Assembly: GCA_041739275.1 (NCBI GenBank)
Contig: JBGSOF010000002.1
Span: 35,060-99,059, forward strand
Origin: WGMI01 sp041739275
Lineage (GTDB): Bacteria > Bacteroidota > Bacteroidia > Flavobacteriales > Schleiferiaceae
DNA: 64,000 nucleotides
Reading direction: 5' to 3'
Shown here: one piece after another, positions 1 through 7,519 of the stretch
How positions within the stretch are numbered: the first letter of the stretch is position 1
Layout of the letters: each line of letters starts with the position of its first letter
Position numbers and translations under genes: made by a program
Notes under the pieces: model-generated
What the model was told of the DNA's origin: nothing
The model's input: the letters and a program-made list of their open reading frames with translations, nothing else
Databases searched by the model: none

Positions 1-493
1 TAAAGACCGTATAGGGCGCACCATCGGCCTTGACGACCTCTGACTTTTCGAAAATCACCTGATCCTTAAATCCCTTAAACGCCTTCCCTCCTTGTTTGAG
101 CAGTTCAAAAACAGCCTGATCTCTTTGCAGCGCATAGGGTTCGTAGTCTCGATTGGCGTAGAGCCCGGCGAACGATTCAGAGCGCGAGAGCACCTCAAAA
201 AAATTGAGGGGTTTGATGTAGAAAGCCAAAAGTCTCGAAGCTCGTTCGCGGAGCAAGCGATCGATTTCGACGAGGCGATCGCGAATAAAAGTGACTCGGG
301 CATCGTCTCGATCTTCGAGCCCGTCGAGAATTTCGGGGTCAAAAAGAAAAAAGCAGACCACTTTGTGCCCGGAACGAAGCGCGGCATCGAGCGCTTTGTT
401 GTCTTCGAGCCTGAGATCTCTTCGAAACCAATGCGCCACCCAGGGCTCGGCATCGGCCTTCATGAGAGCTTCGAGCGATTTAAGGGCGCTCAT
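1..493 (-). CDS. phr: Deoxyribodipyrimidine photolyase/cryptochrome, N-terminal part (cut by window edge)
   Basis: Reading the minus strand from the ATG at 493 gives an uninterrupted frame to the window edge (about 164 residues). It begins MSALKSLEALMKADAEPWVA and continues with HWFRRDLRLEDN, the hallmark start of the photolyase alpha/beta antenna-binding domain; further on NRDYEPYALQRD and ADGAPYTVF also match the family. Photolyases repair UV pyrimidine dimers with FAD and light. The FAD-binding C-terminal half lies outside the window, so CPD photolyase and cryptochrome cannot be told apart. The start overlaps the stop of the flavin-reductase-like gene by 14 bases, placing it last visible in the light-response operon. 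The family call is strong; the exact class is open. Confidence 0.9.
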   Translation of the reverse strand, partial: MSALKSLEALMKADAEPWVAHWFRRDLRLEDNKALDAALRSGHKVVCFFLFDPEILDGLEDRDDARVTFIRDRLVEIDRLLRERASRLLAFYIKPLNFFEVLSRSESFAGLYANRDYEPYALQRDQAVFELLKQGGKAFKGFKDQVIFEKSEVVKADGAPYTVF

Positions 494-1091
494 AGTTCTT
501 TATTTGATCGAATCGCAGGCTGTAGTATGCGTCCAAACCGTTGACGTGCAACAATGAATCGAATCGCGGAAGACGCGTTTCAGAATCTAAGGCCGAGGGT
601 TCGATCCAGAGTTTGCGCAGATGAAGCAGCGCGAGAATGCACTCGTTGGGAAGCTTTATCTCTGAATGATACTCCAAGGCCAACCGAATCGGGGCATTGC
701 CCACAAAGGGTGCGGGGATGTCGGTTTCGGTGTGCAGAGGCAAGCCCGTGGATTCAAATTCGGAGACTTCGCTTGCGAAGGCCGCAGAGCACCGATGAAC
801 TCGATCGATCTCTTCTGAAGGCATGTAATTCGCACTGATCCACCGGCGAAATCTCAAGTTTCCCAGGCTTTGCCCCATACTCGATTCGGGTCGAAACACC
901 ACCCCCATCAAAGCGGGATCGGCGCCGAGGTGCTGTAGCGAAAAAAACAAGCCCAGATTTGCCACCCCTTTCTCAGAGTACGTGCCCAGCAAAACCGCGG
1001 CGCGAACTCCCTGCATGCGGTTTACCAGAATCCGGCGATGGTTTCGATCGAGAGCCTCGATTTCCAAGCCGTTCAATATCAGCGAACTCAA
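480..1091 (-). CDS. Flavin reductase-like (FMN-binding split barrel) protein
   Basis: About 203 residues. The segment RILVNRMQGVRAAVLLGT, then VFRPESSMGQSLGNLRFRRW and CILALLHLRKLWI follow the order of flavin reductase/flavoredoxin-like split-barrel proteins that bind FMN. I place the start at a TTG (1091) touching the SDR stop; an in-frame ATG at 1154 would overlap the SDR gene by 61 bases and adds sequence with no family resemblance. It sits between the SDR and the photolyase with overlapping ends, so it is probably co-translated. A likely role is handling reduced flavin in a light-response pathway, but no substrate can be read from the sequence. Alternative: an FMN-binding protein without reductase activity. 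Confidence 0.75.
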   Translation of the reverse strand: MSSLILNGLEIEALDRNHRRILVNRMQGVRAAVLLGTYSEKGVANLGLFFSLQHLGADPALMGVVFRPESSMGQSLGNLRFRRWISANYMPSEEIDRVHRCSAAFASEVSEFESTGLPLHTETDIPAPFVGNAPIRLALEYHSEIKLPNECILALLHLRKLWIEPSALDSETRLPRFDSLLHVNGLDAYYSLRFDQIKNYERP

Positions 1092-1093
1092 TT

Positions 1094-1795
1094 TTAAAAC
1101 ATGCGTAGCGAAGACATTCCCCCGTCCACTGCCAAAACTTGCCCCGTAATCCAAGAGGCGTCGGGCGACAACAAGAAACAGGCCGCGGAGGCGATGTCTT
1201 CAGGTTGGCCGATGCGCTTGAGCGGGTGTCGATTGGCTGAACTTTCTCTCTTTGCGTCGGTATTGAGCAAGGCCTCGCTGAGGTTGGTTTCGGTGAGCGA
1301 TGGGGCGATGGCGTTGAATCGAATGTTGGGCGCATATTCCGCTGCGAGCGAGCGAACCAATCCTTCGATGGCGGCTTTGGCTGAAGCAATCGAACTGTGA
1401 AAGGGCATTCCCATTTGAACCGCCACGGTGCTGAACAGAACCACCGAGGGGTGATCTCCGTTTTTAAGCCCGTTCAAGGCGTGCTGAATAAAGTGCACCG
1501 CTCCGAGAAAGTTGATCTCGTATTCTTCTCTAAAATCGTCTATGCTCAAGCGATTGAACGGACGCAGGCGAATCGTTCCCGGCATGTAGAGCAAGCCGTC
1601 GATGGAATCGGGCAGCAGAGGCCTTTCGAGAAAATTGCTCGCGTTGTAGTTGTGATACTCCACCCCGGGCAATCCGCCGGTTTCGGCGGCGTTTCGGGCA
1701 AAGGCCTTGACCGTGTGTCCTTGAGCCGTGAGTTTGCGCGCCACTTCGAGACCGATGCCCGAATTGCCGCCTACGAGTACAATGGTGCGACTCAT
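1094..1795 (-). CDS. Short-chain dehydrogenase/reductase lacking the catalytic Tyr
   Basis: 233 residues. The N-terminus VLVGGNSGIGLEVARKL is the Rossmann glycine motif of SDR enzymes, and the end ITGQVLAVDGGMSSLRMF is a typical SDR C-terminus. The catalytic region reads STVAVQMGMPFHSSIASAKA: the Ser and Lys are present, but the position four before Lys, normally Tyr, is Ile. A longer frame starting at 1885 runs into folE; the ATG at 1795 forms an ATGA overlap with the folE stop and fits the family N-terminus. It lies in the operon between folE and the flavin-reductase-like gene. It may act on a pterin or flavin, or bind NAD(P) without classical catalysis. Confidence 0.85.
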   Translation of the reverse strand: MSRTIVLVGGNSGIGLEVARKLTAQGHTVKAFARNAAETGGLPGVEYHNYNASNFLERPLLPDSIDGLLYMPGTIRLRPFNRLSIDDFREEYEINFLGAVHFIQHALNGLKNGDHPSVVLFSTVAVQMGMPFHSSIASAKAAIEGLVRSLAAEYAPNIRFNAIAPSLTETNLSEALLNTDAKRESSANRHPLKRIGQPEDIASAACFLLSPDASWITGQVLAVDGGMSSLRMF

Positions 1796-2520
1796 TTTCG
1801 TTCGATGTGCGTTAAAAATTCTCTTCGAAGTTCGCTTTCCAAAAATTTCCCCCCGTAGTGAACGGTGGTGGTGCTGCTCGAGCAATCTTCAATTCCCCTC
1901 GTTTTGACGCAAAAGTGCTCTGCGTCAATGAGTACAGCCACGTCTTCGGTTTTGAGCATTTTTTTGAGCTCTGCGGCGATTTGTTCCGTCAAGCGCTCTT
2001 GTACTTGGGGACGCTTTGCAAAATAACGCACGACCCGATTGAGCTTTGAGAGCCCAACCACCTGGCCCGAAGAGATATAGGCCACATGAGCTCTGCCGAT
2101 GATCGGAACCAAGTGGTGTTCGCAATACGAGTGCAACTCGATGTCTTTTTCGACCAACATCTGCCCGTAGCGGTAGGCATTTTCGAAGAGGGTGGTCTCG
2201 GGCTTGTTCTCGGGAATAAGGCCGCTAAACACTTCATTTACATACATCTTAGCCACCCGACGCGGTGTGCCTTTGATGCTGTCGTCGGTCAAGTCTAGGC
2301 CGAGAATTCCCAAGATGTCTCGAAACTTTTCTTCGATCAAATCGACTTTTTGATCCGGGCTCAAAGCAAAGGCGTCGCGGCGCATGGGCGTATCCAGCTG
2401 AGGAGACTTAGAACCAGTCGAGCCCACTTCGAGGTGTTCGGACAGGTTATTCAGGTCTATGATGGGATGTTCAGAGCGCTTACTCGCCCTGGTAGACAAC
2501 GAAGTTTCTCGGAGTTTCAT
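1792..2520 (-). CDS. folE: GTP cyclohydrolase I
   Basis: 242 residues. The core is well conserved: SIKGTPRRVAKMY, then HSYCEHHLVPIIGRAHVAYI (zinc Cys and His), GLSKLNRVVRYFAKRPQVQE, and a second zinc Cys in FCVKTRGI. It converts GTP to 7,8-dihydroneopterin triphosphate, the first step to folate and other pterins. The ATG at 2520 overlaps the end of the PTPS-like gene by 41 bases and gives an N-terminal tail of about 45 residues before TPMRRDAF, where family similarity begins; the true start could be slightly downstream. Its position with PTPS-like and photolyase genes hints that this copy supplies a pterin for light-related functions as well as folate. Confidence 0.95.
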   Translation of the reverse strand: MKLRETSLSTRASKRSEHPIIDLNNLSEHLEVGSTGSKSPQLDTPMRRDAFALSPDQKVDLIEEKFRDILGILGLDLTDDSIKGTPRRVAKMYVNEVFSGLIPENKPETTLFENAYRYGQMLVEKDIELHSYCEHHLVPIIGRAHVAYISSGQVVGLSKLNRVVRYFAKRPQVQERLTEQIAAELKKMLKTEDVAVLIDAEHFCVKTRGIEDCSSSTTTVHYGGKFLESELRREFLTHIERK

Positions 2521-2890
2521 AGAGTGTGATCTTGAGGTGGAGTTGTTCAGGTATCCGGGGTCTCAACAATCCCCAGATCACATAGGCAATGTGCTCGGCG
2601 CTCGGCAGCAGCTCGGCAAATTCAGCACATTCGAGGTTGAGATTTTTGTGGTCGAAGCGGTCTTCGATCTCAGAAGAAATGAGATCTGCCAGCACCTTGA
2701 TGTCGTATACGTAGCCCGTATCTGGGTCGACCGGCCCTTTGAGTTCGACAATCAGTTCGTAATTGTGGCCGTGATAAAGCGGATTGTTGCATTTGCCGAA
2801 GACTTCGCGGTTTCGGTCGTCGCTCCAATTGGGTTGGTGAAGCCGGTGTGCCGCATTGAAATGCGCATGGCGCGAAACACTGGCTATCAT
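2480..2890 (-). CDS. 6-pyruvoyl-tetrahydropterin synthase/QueD family protein
   Basis: 136 residues from the ATG at 2890, which forms an ATGA overlap with the idi stop; a longer frame to 2968 lies inside idi and is not needed. FNAAHRL and GHNYELIVELKG carry the three zinc-binding His residues, FGKCNNP the catalytic Cys, and FDHKNLN the catalytic Asp-His stretch. The FGKCNNPLYHGHNY segment resembles animal-type PTPS as much as bacterial QueD. The enzyme acts on dihydroneopterin triphosphate, the product of the next gene, folE. Whether it makes 6-pyruvoyl-tetrahydropterin, 6-carboxy-tetrahydropterin (queuosine route) or another pterin cannot be decided here. Confidence 0.88.
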   Translation of the reverse strand: MIASVSRHAHFNAAHRLHQPNWSDDRNREVFGKCNNPLYHGHNYELIVELKGPVDPDTGYVYDIKVLADLISSEIEDRFDHKNLNLECAEFAELLPSAEHIAYVIWGLLRPRIPEQLHLKITLYETPRNFVVYQGE

Positions 2891-3456
2891 GAGAAGAGTG
2901 TGTTGCGGAATCGGTCGACGAGCAATCGAAACCACACGGTGAATTGCTCGGGATTGGAGCTCATCCATGTGTGCAATTCCGCTTCGTCCACCCAGCGCAA
3001 TTCGGCCACTTCTTCGGGATCGGGCCAGGGCATGTCCTCGTTTATCGAAGTGAAAATGTGATCGAATTCGTGCTCAATCAGACCGTTTTCGAATTCTGCA
3101 CGATAGATAAACGAACCCAAAAATCGGGTCTCGATTTCGAGGCCGAGTTCTTCTTTGCTCCGGCGAACCGCAGCGTCTACCGCTGCTTCTCCCGGCCGGG
3201 GATGTGAGCAGCACGCATTTGTCCAAAGACCGGGGCTGTGGTACTTGCCATAGGCCCTCTTTTGGAGGAGCATTCGGCCTTGTGTATCGCGAATCAAGAC
3301 CGAGATGGCTCGGTGCAACAGCCCCGATTGATGGGCTTCAAGTTTTTCGAGACTTCCGAGCTCGCGGTCGTTCTCGTCCACCAAGACCACGTATTCTACG
3401 TGAGATTCGATTGGACCCGAAAAACTGCTCCGGGTGTTTTGAAGTGATTGCATCAA
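2887..3456 (-). CDS. idi: Isopentenyl-diphosphate delta-isomerase, type I (Nudix)
   Basis: 189 residues. LLHRAISVLIRDTQGRMLLQ, then WTNACCSHPRPGE (catalytic Cys and metal His), a Nudix-like helix AVRRSKEELGL and EHEFDHIF (catalytic Glu) identify type I IPP isomerase. It interconverts IPP and DMAPP and feeds carotenoid synthesis by the neighbouring crtB and crtI. The start overlaps the crtB stop by 4 bases, and the stop overlaps the PTPS-like start by 4 bases, so it is embedded in the operon. ATG codons at 3456 and 3453 are both possible starts. Confidence 0.95.
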   Translation of the reverse strand: MMQSLQNTRSSFSGPIESHVEYVVLVDENDRELGSLEKLEAHQSGLLHRAISVLIRDTQGRMLLQKRAYGKYHSPGLWTNACCSHPRPGEAAVDAAVRRSKEELGLEIETRFLGSFIYRAEFENGLIEHEFDHIFTSINEDMPWPDPEEVAELRWVDEAELHTWMSSNPEQFTVWFRLLVDRFRNTLFS

Positions 3457-4289
3457 AGGAGGTTCAGGCTGTGCTTGACGTACGAACTCAATAACAAGGT
3501 GTACTTCTGTTGGTTCGGGATTCGTATGCGGTGCTCGAGCAGTTGATCTGCCGGGGTGTTGCGAATTCGATTGAGCAGGGCCAAATAGTAGACATACGCG
3601 ATGTACACCCCAAACCTCGCCCCCTTGGGCAAGCTGAGGATTCCACGGTAAGCATCGTTGAATTCCGCTTCGATTTCAAGTTCGATGGAGCGCTTGATAT
3701 CGCGGTCGAAACGGCTCAGATCGACATCGGGAAAATAGGTGCGTCCGAGCTCGAGCCCATCGGATTTGAGGTCGCGCAAAAAGTTGATTTTTTGGAAGGC
3801 CGAACCCAGTTTTCGAGCGGGCTCGCGCAGAGAAGCGTATTTCTGTTCGTCGCCCTCGCAAAACACCGTGAGACACATCAAGCCCACTACCTCGGCCGAG
3901 CCGTAGACATATTCTTCCAGCAAACCCCGATCGTAATTGAGTGGATCGAGATCCATTTTCATACTGTTCAAAAAAGCTCGGATCAAGCCCCGATCCATTT
4001 GATAGCCATTCACCACGGCCTGAAAAGAATGCAGTATCGGGTTTAAGCTGATTCCGTGCTCAATCGCCATCCACGTGTCCGATTCGAAGCGATCGAGCAG
4101 TTCGCGTTTGGGATAGTTGTGAAACGTATCAACGATTTCGTCGGCGAATCGAACAAAACCGTAAATCGAATAAATCGGATCGTGAAAACGGCGATCGAGA
4201 CAATAGATGCCCAGCGAAAACGAAGTGGAATAGCTGCGGGTAACCAAACGGCTCGTTTTGAGCGCTATGTTGTCGAACAAGTCTTTCAT
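3453..4289 (-). CDS. crtB: Phytoene synthase
   Basis: 278 residues, normal for the squalene/phytoene synthase family. The first Asp-rich site is FVRFADEIVDTFHN and the second is NFLRDLKSDGLELGRTYFP; YSTSFSLGIYCLD near the N-terminus is also typical. It condenses two geranylgeranyl diphosphates to phytoene, the first committed carotenoid step. The ATG overlaps the crtI stop by one base (TAATG), and the stop overlaps idi, so crtI-crtB-idi are translationally coupled. Confidence 0.95.
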   Translation of the reverse strand: MKDLFDNIALKTSRLVTRSYSTSFSLGIYCLDRRFHDPIYSIYGFVRFADEIVDTFHNYPKRELLDRFESDTWMAIEHGISLNPILHSFQAVVNGYQMDRGLIRAFLNSMKMDLDPLNYDRGLLEEYVYGSAEVVGLMCLTVFCEGDEQKYASLREPARKLGSAFQKINFLRDLKSDGLELGRTYFPDVDLSRFDRDIKRSIELEIEAEFNDAYRGILSLPKGARFGVYIAYVYYLALLNRIRNTPADQLLEHRIRIPNQQKYTLLLSSYVKHSLNLL

Positions 4290-5797
4290 TAGGCCTGCGA
4301 AAATGTTTTGAGCAGCTCACGACTCACCACTTCGCCCGAAATCAGGGCCGGCGGAACTCCGGGACCAGGGTTGGTCAACTGCCCTGTAAACCAGAGATTC
4401 GGCACCTTTTTGCTCCGGATGCTCGGCTTGAGCACCGCAGTTTGGTCGAGCGTATTGGCCAAGCCGTAGGCATTGCCCTTGTAACTGTTGTAGTCTTGCT
4501 TAAAGTCGGAATGCGCAAATGTGCGCAAATGAACAATATGAGGTTCGGGATCGAAACCACAGCGCGCCTCGATGCGCTTGAGCACGCGGCTCAAGTAGGC
4601 GTTGCGGGTGGAATTCGGATCGTCTAAGTCGGGAGCGGTTGGGATGAGAATAAATATATTGTCCATACCCTCCGGAGCTACGGTATCGTCGGTGGCACTC
4701 GCGCGGCAGACGTAGAACAAAGGGTCGGATGGCCAGCGCGCTTCGGAGTAAATCTCCCGGGAATGGCGGTCAAAATCCGCGTCAAAAAACAAATTGTGAT
4801 GCAGCAGGCCGTCGAGCTTTCGGTCGAGCCCGATGTAAAAAATCAAACTGCCGGGCGCCATTTTGCGGCGATCCCAATATGCTTCGGAATAATTGCTCTT
4901 GCTCGCGGGCAACACCTCGCGGTCGAGATGGTGATAATCGGCGCCTCCGACCACCGCATCGCATTCGATGGACAAACGCTGTCCCGATCGAGAACCCAGC
5001 ACTTTGGAAATTCCCCCTCGGGCGTCGTACTCAAAGCCATCGACGGTCCAATCGGCTTCGAGCTCCACACCCAACTCGCGGGCGAGTGAGACCATACCCG
5101 AAACAATTCTGTTCATCCCCCCCTTCGGATACCAAGTTCCGAGGGCGAGGTCGGCGTAGTTCATGAGGCTGTAGAGCGCCGGAGTGTCTTGCGGCATGGC
5201 TCCGAGAAAAAGCACCGGAAATTCCATGAGCTTTACGAGCTCGGGGTGTTTAAAATGCCTTGCCACATAGTGCTTCATCGAGCGCAACAAGTCGAGCTCA
5301 AATAAACCTTTGAGCACCTTGAAATTGGCATACTCGAACACCGACAATCCCGGTCTTTGAACCAAGTCGCCGATTCCGGCTTCGTACTTCGCCTGGCTCT
5401 CTTGTAAAAAACTTCGAAGTTTCGGAACCGAGCCGGGCTCGAGTCTTTCAAACAGAGCCTCGAGTTCGGGCATAGAAGCCGGAACATCTATTTGGCGATT
5501 GCCTTCAAAATAAATTCGATACGAGGGATCGAGGCGCACGAGTTCGTAGTAATCTGATACTTTTTTGCCGAAGTGACCAAAAAAGCGTTCAAAGACGTCG
5601 GGCATCCAATACCAACTCGGACCCATGTCGAAGCGAAATCCATCGACGTCGTAGGAACGGGCTCGACCACCAAAATCTGCGTTTTTTTCGACCAGCCGAA
5701 CATGCGCACCCGCTTTGGCCAAAAAACAAGCAGCACTCAATCCGGCAAAGCCTGAACCGATCACCACGACTTTTTTTCTCGTATTTATGTCAGACAC
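4289..5797 (-). CDS. crtI: Phytoene desaturase (CrtI family)
   Basis: 502 residues. The N-terminus VVVIGSGFAGLSAACFLAKA is the FAD-binding GxGxxG fold, followed by GGRARSYDVDGFRFDMGPSW; the C-terminal NLWFTGQLTNPGPGVPPALI is the carotenoid desaturase signature. It dehydrogenates phytoene stepwise towards lycopene. It starts 34 bases after the sigma factor stop and is coupled to crtB. No lycopene cyclase or later carotenoid gene is in the window, so the final pigment cannot be named. CrtD/CrtN-type substrate choice cannot be fully excluded, but the pairing with crtB favours phytoene. Confidence 0.93.
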   Translation of the reverse strand: MSDINTRKKVVVIGSGFAGLSAACFLAKAGAHVRLVEKNADFGGRARSYDVDGFRFDMGPSWYWMPDVFERFFGHFGKKVSDYYELVRLDPSYRIYFEGNRQIDVPASMPELEALFERLEPGSVPKLRSFLQESQAKYEAGIGDLVQRPGLSVFEYANFKVLKGLFELDLLRSMKHYVARHFKHPELVKLMEFPVLFLGAMPQDTPALYSLMNYADLALGTWYPKGGMNRIVSGMVSLARELGVELEADWTVDGFEYDARGGISKVLGSRSGQRLSIECDAVVGGADYHHLDREVLPASKSNYSEAYWDRRKMAPGSLIFYIGLDRKLDGLLHHNLFFDADFDRHSREIYSEARWPSDPLFYVCRASATDDTVAPEGMDNIFILIPTAPDLDDPNSTRNAYLSRVLKRIEARCGFDPEPHIVHLRTFAHSDFKQDYNSYKGNAYGLANTLDQTAVLKPSIRSKKVPNLWFTGQLTNPGPGVPPALISGEVVSRELLKTFSQA

Positions 5798-5831
5798 CTC
5801 GCTCGGTTTCCTTTCGGTTTTGTGAATCCAA

Positions 5832-6338
5832 TCAGTAGCGCAACTCCTTGAGTTTGTCCATCAACTTGCGCCTTGCCAAAAAGATTCGGCTCTTGACCGT
5901 ACCCAGCGGAATTTGAAGTTTTTCCGCGATCTCTTCGTACTTATAACCGTTGTAGTACATCATAAAGGTATCGACATAATGCCGATCGACCGATTCGATT
6001 TGGCGCATCATGAACTCGCGATCGACTCCTCGATCTGTGGAGCTCTCTTTGTCAGCCTCTTTGCTGTTGATGAAGTACTTGTTTTCAGAATCATCGATAA
6101 AAGTGTTTTGATTTTTCTTTTTGCGATAGTTATTGATAAACGTATTCCGCATTATCGTGTACAACCAACCTTTCAGATTGGTCCCATCTTGGTATTTATC
6201 CTTGTTTTTCAGGGCTTTGAACATGGTATCCTGAATCAAGTCGGCTGAATCTTCGGTACTTCGAGTCAGCTTATAAGCCAATTGACTGAGAAAGCTCTGC
6301 TGGGCAACAATCAGATTGGTAAATTCTCGGGTCGACAT
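5832..6338 (-). CDS. ECF-type sigma-70 family RNA polymerase sigma factor
   Basis: 168 residues from the ATG at 6338 (MSTREFTNLI); an in-frame ATG at 6392 would add 18 residues overlapping the AT-rich control region. Region 2 is seen in YKLTRSTEDSADLIQDTMFK and LKGWLYTIMRNTFINNYRKK; region 4 in YEEIAEKLQIPLGTVKSRIF. No anti-sigma gene is adjacent. Placed between the cobalamin-binding MerR regulator and crtI, it probably drives the carotenoid/photolyase operon, as sigma factors next to light-regulated crt genes do in other bacteria. The upstream region carries direct repeats that may be MerR operators. Confidence 0.9.
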   Translation of the reverse strand: MSTREFTNLIVAQQSFLSQLAYKLTRSTEDSADLIQDTMFKALKNKDKYQDGTNLKGWLYTIMRNTFINNYRKKKNQNTFIDDSENKYFINSKEADKESSTDRGVDREFMMRQIESVDRHYVDTFMMYYNGYKYEEIAEKLQIPLGTVKSRIFLARRKLMDKLKELRY

Positions 6339-6360
6339 GGTTTTGTGGAATGGTTTGCTC

Positions 6361-6429
6361 GACAAAGTTAAACACAGAATGTTAGTGTGCAAACATTATG
6401 TTTAATTTATTTGACAAAACATTAAACAC
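6361..6429 (-). promoter_or_regulatory. Candidate operator/promoter region of the sigma factor-crt operon
   Basis: On the minus strand, two near-identical direct copies begin with TGTGTTTAA and end in TTTGTC (one covering about 6412-6429, the other about 6361-6376). Between them is an AT-rich stretch with further TTAAACA/TGTTT motifs. A TTTG followed by AATGTTTG resembles the Bacteroidota TTTG/TAnnTTTG promoter, but the TA is displaced by one base. A similar TGTTTAA motif lies before the MerR gene. I infer binding sites for the MerR regulator; this has no direct proof here. Confidence 0.4.
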
Positions 6430-6453
6430 ATAAAAAAGAGTTGGGCGAATGAC

Positions 6454-7356
6454 TCAACCCTCGGTGAGCCGCTGTCGAAGGGAGTCGAGCCCAGGATGCG
6501 CAATCACCCGAGGGTCGCGATTCTGCCATCCCAGTTCTTGTGCCATGCGAACGGGATAGCCCGCGAGGTGAATTTCGATGTCGGGTCGGTCGAACATTCT
6601 CGCCAAACTCTCGGCAAACGAAGCCACATCTTCAGTTCTCGGCGCGGTAGTAATCATGCAGACAAGTCGATCGGGATTGAGCTTTGGCCGCACCTCGGCA
6701 AGGAATTCAAGAGGCACGTCTTGACCGAGATACAAGCTCCTCTCCCCTTTTTTACGAAGCAGAAAATGGAGGTAGAGCAAAGCCATTTCGTGCATTTCTG
6801 TAGCGGGTAAAAAGAGTAGGTTGAAAGGCGCTCCAGGGCGCGGACTCACCGCCAAACGGTCTATGCTGGCAAAGAGTTTCTGCTTGATCAAATTGGTCAC
6901 AAAGTGCTCGTGCGCCACCGTGATGGCATCGGTTTGCCAGAGCAAGCCGAGATTTCGAATAAAGGCCGCCACGACCTCATTGAATGCGCGTTCCGTGCCC
7001 ATTCGAACAATGCTTTGGTCGAGCACCTTTTCGAAAAGCTCTTGATCGAAGTCGAGCATGGCCAGTTGAAGAGCGTGCAGATGGGCATCCGATCTTTCGG
7101 TGTTCTGCATCTGATCGAGCACCATATTCCGAAGCTCGGAGTCGCTGAGGCCTGCGACCTTCGAAATTCGATGCCCCGCATTGACTAAAGCAGCAATATT
7201 CAAGACTTTTTTGAGATCGGGATCGAGGTAATACCGAATATTGGTCTCCGTGCGACGGGGCTCGATGATGCCGTAACGGCTCTCCCAGATACGCAGTGTG
7301 TGGGCCTTGATCCCCGACAGGCGCTCGAGATCGCGAATGCTGTACTTAATTTCCAC
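6454..7356 (-). CDS. MerR-family, cobalamin-binding (CarH/LitR-like) photoreceptor regulator
   Basis: 300 residues. Residues 1-70 are a MerR winged helix (YSIRDLERLSGIKAHTLRIW, ESRYGIIEPRRTETNIRYY). Residues about 90-170 form the helical cap with W140, E150 and H151 in the W-x9-EH spacing typical of AdoCbl-sensing CarH/LitR proteins. Residues about 178-300 form a B12-binding Rossmann domain with ATEMHEMA; H189 is the predicted lower axial cobalt ligand, with Ala in place of the Gly usually found three positions later. In that family, dark AdoCbl-bound tetramers repress carotenoid genes and light releases DNA. The neighbours (sigma factor, crt genes, photolyase) fit this role exactly. AdoCbl use is inferred, not shown. 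Confidence 0.88.
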   Translation of the reverse strand: MEIKYSIRDLERLSGIKAHTLRIWESRYGIIEPRRTETNIRYYLDPDLKKVLNIAALVNAGHRISKVAGLSDSELRNMVLDQMQNTERSDAHLHALQLAMLDFDQELFEKVLDQSIVRMGTERAFNEVVAAFIRNLGLLWQTDAITVAHEHFVTNLIKQKLFASIDRLAVSPRPGAPFNLLFLPATEMHEMALLYLHFLLRKKGERSLYLGQDVPLEFLAEVRPKLNPDRLVCMITTAPRTEDVASFAESLARMFDRPDIEIHLAGYPVRMAQELGWQNRDPRVIAHPGLDSLRQRLTEG

Positions 7357-7421
7357 GATTCAAAATGGGGATTGGAAAGCCTGAAGAAACTTTTGCATCT
7401 AAAGCTGTTTAACAATAAGGG

Positions 7422-7450
7422 CAAAGATATTAAACGAAAATAAAAGCAAA
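7422..7450 (-). promoter_or_regulatory. Predicted Bacteroidota-type promoter of the MerR gene
   Basis: Minus strand: TTTG (plus positions 7447-7450), a 17-base spacer, then TATCTTTG (7422-7429), a perfect TAnnTTTG -7 element. The spacer is slightly short against the usual 19 or so. The element lies about 65 bases before the MerR start codon, and a TGTTTAA motif just downstream resembles motifs before the sigma factor gene, so autoregulation is possible. Confidence 0.5.
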
Positions 7451-7519
7451 AGGTTGGGCGAACCTACAATTGATTTCTCGCGAGCTTTATTTCTTGAGTT
7501 CTTTAATCAACACTCTGCA

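Noticed and set aside
1094..1795. SDR as sepiapterin reductase, completing a tetrahydrobiopterin pathway
   Set aside because: The catalytic Tyr is Ile and no sepiapterin-reductase-specific motif is seen, so the name would overreach.
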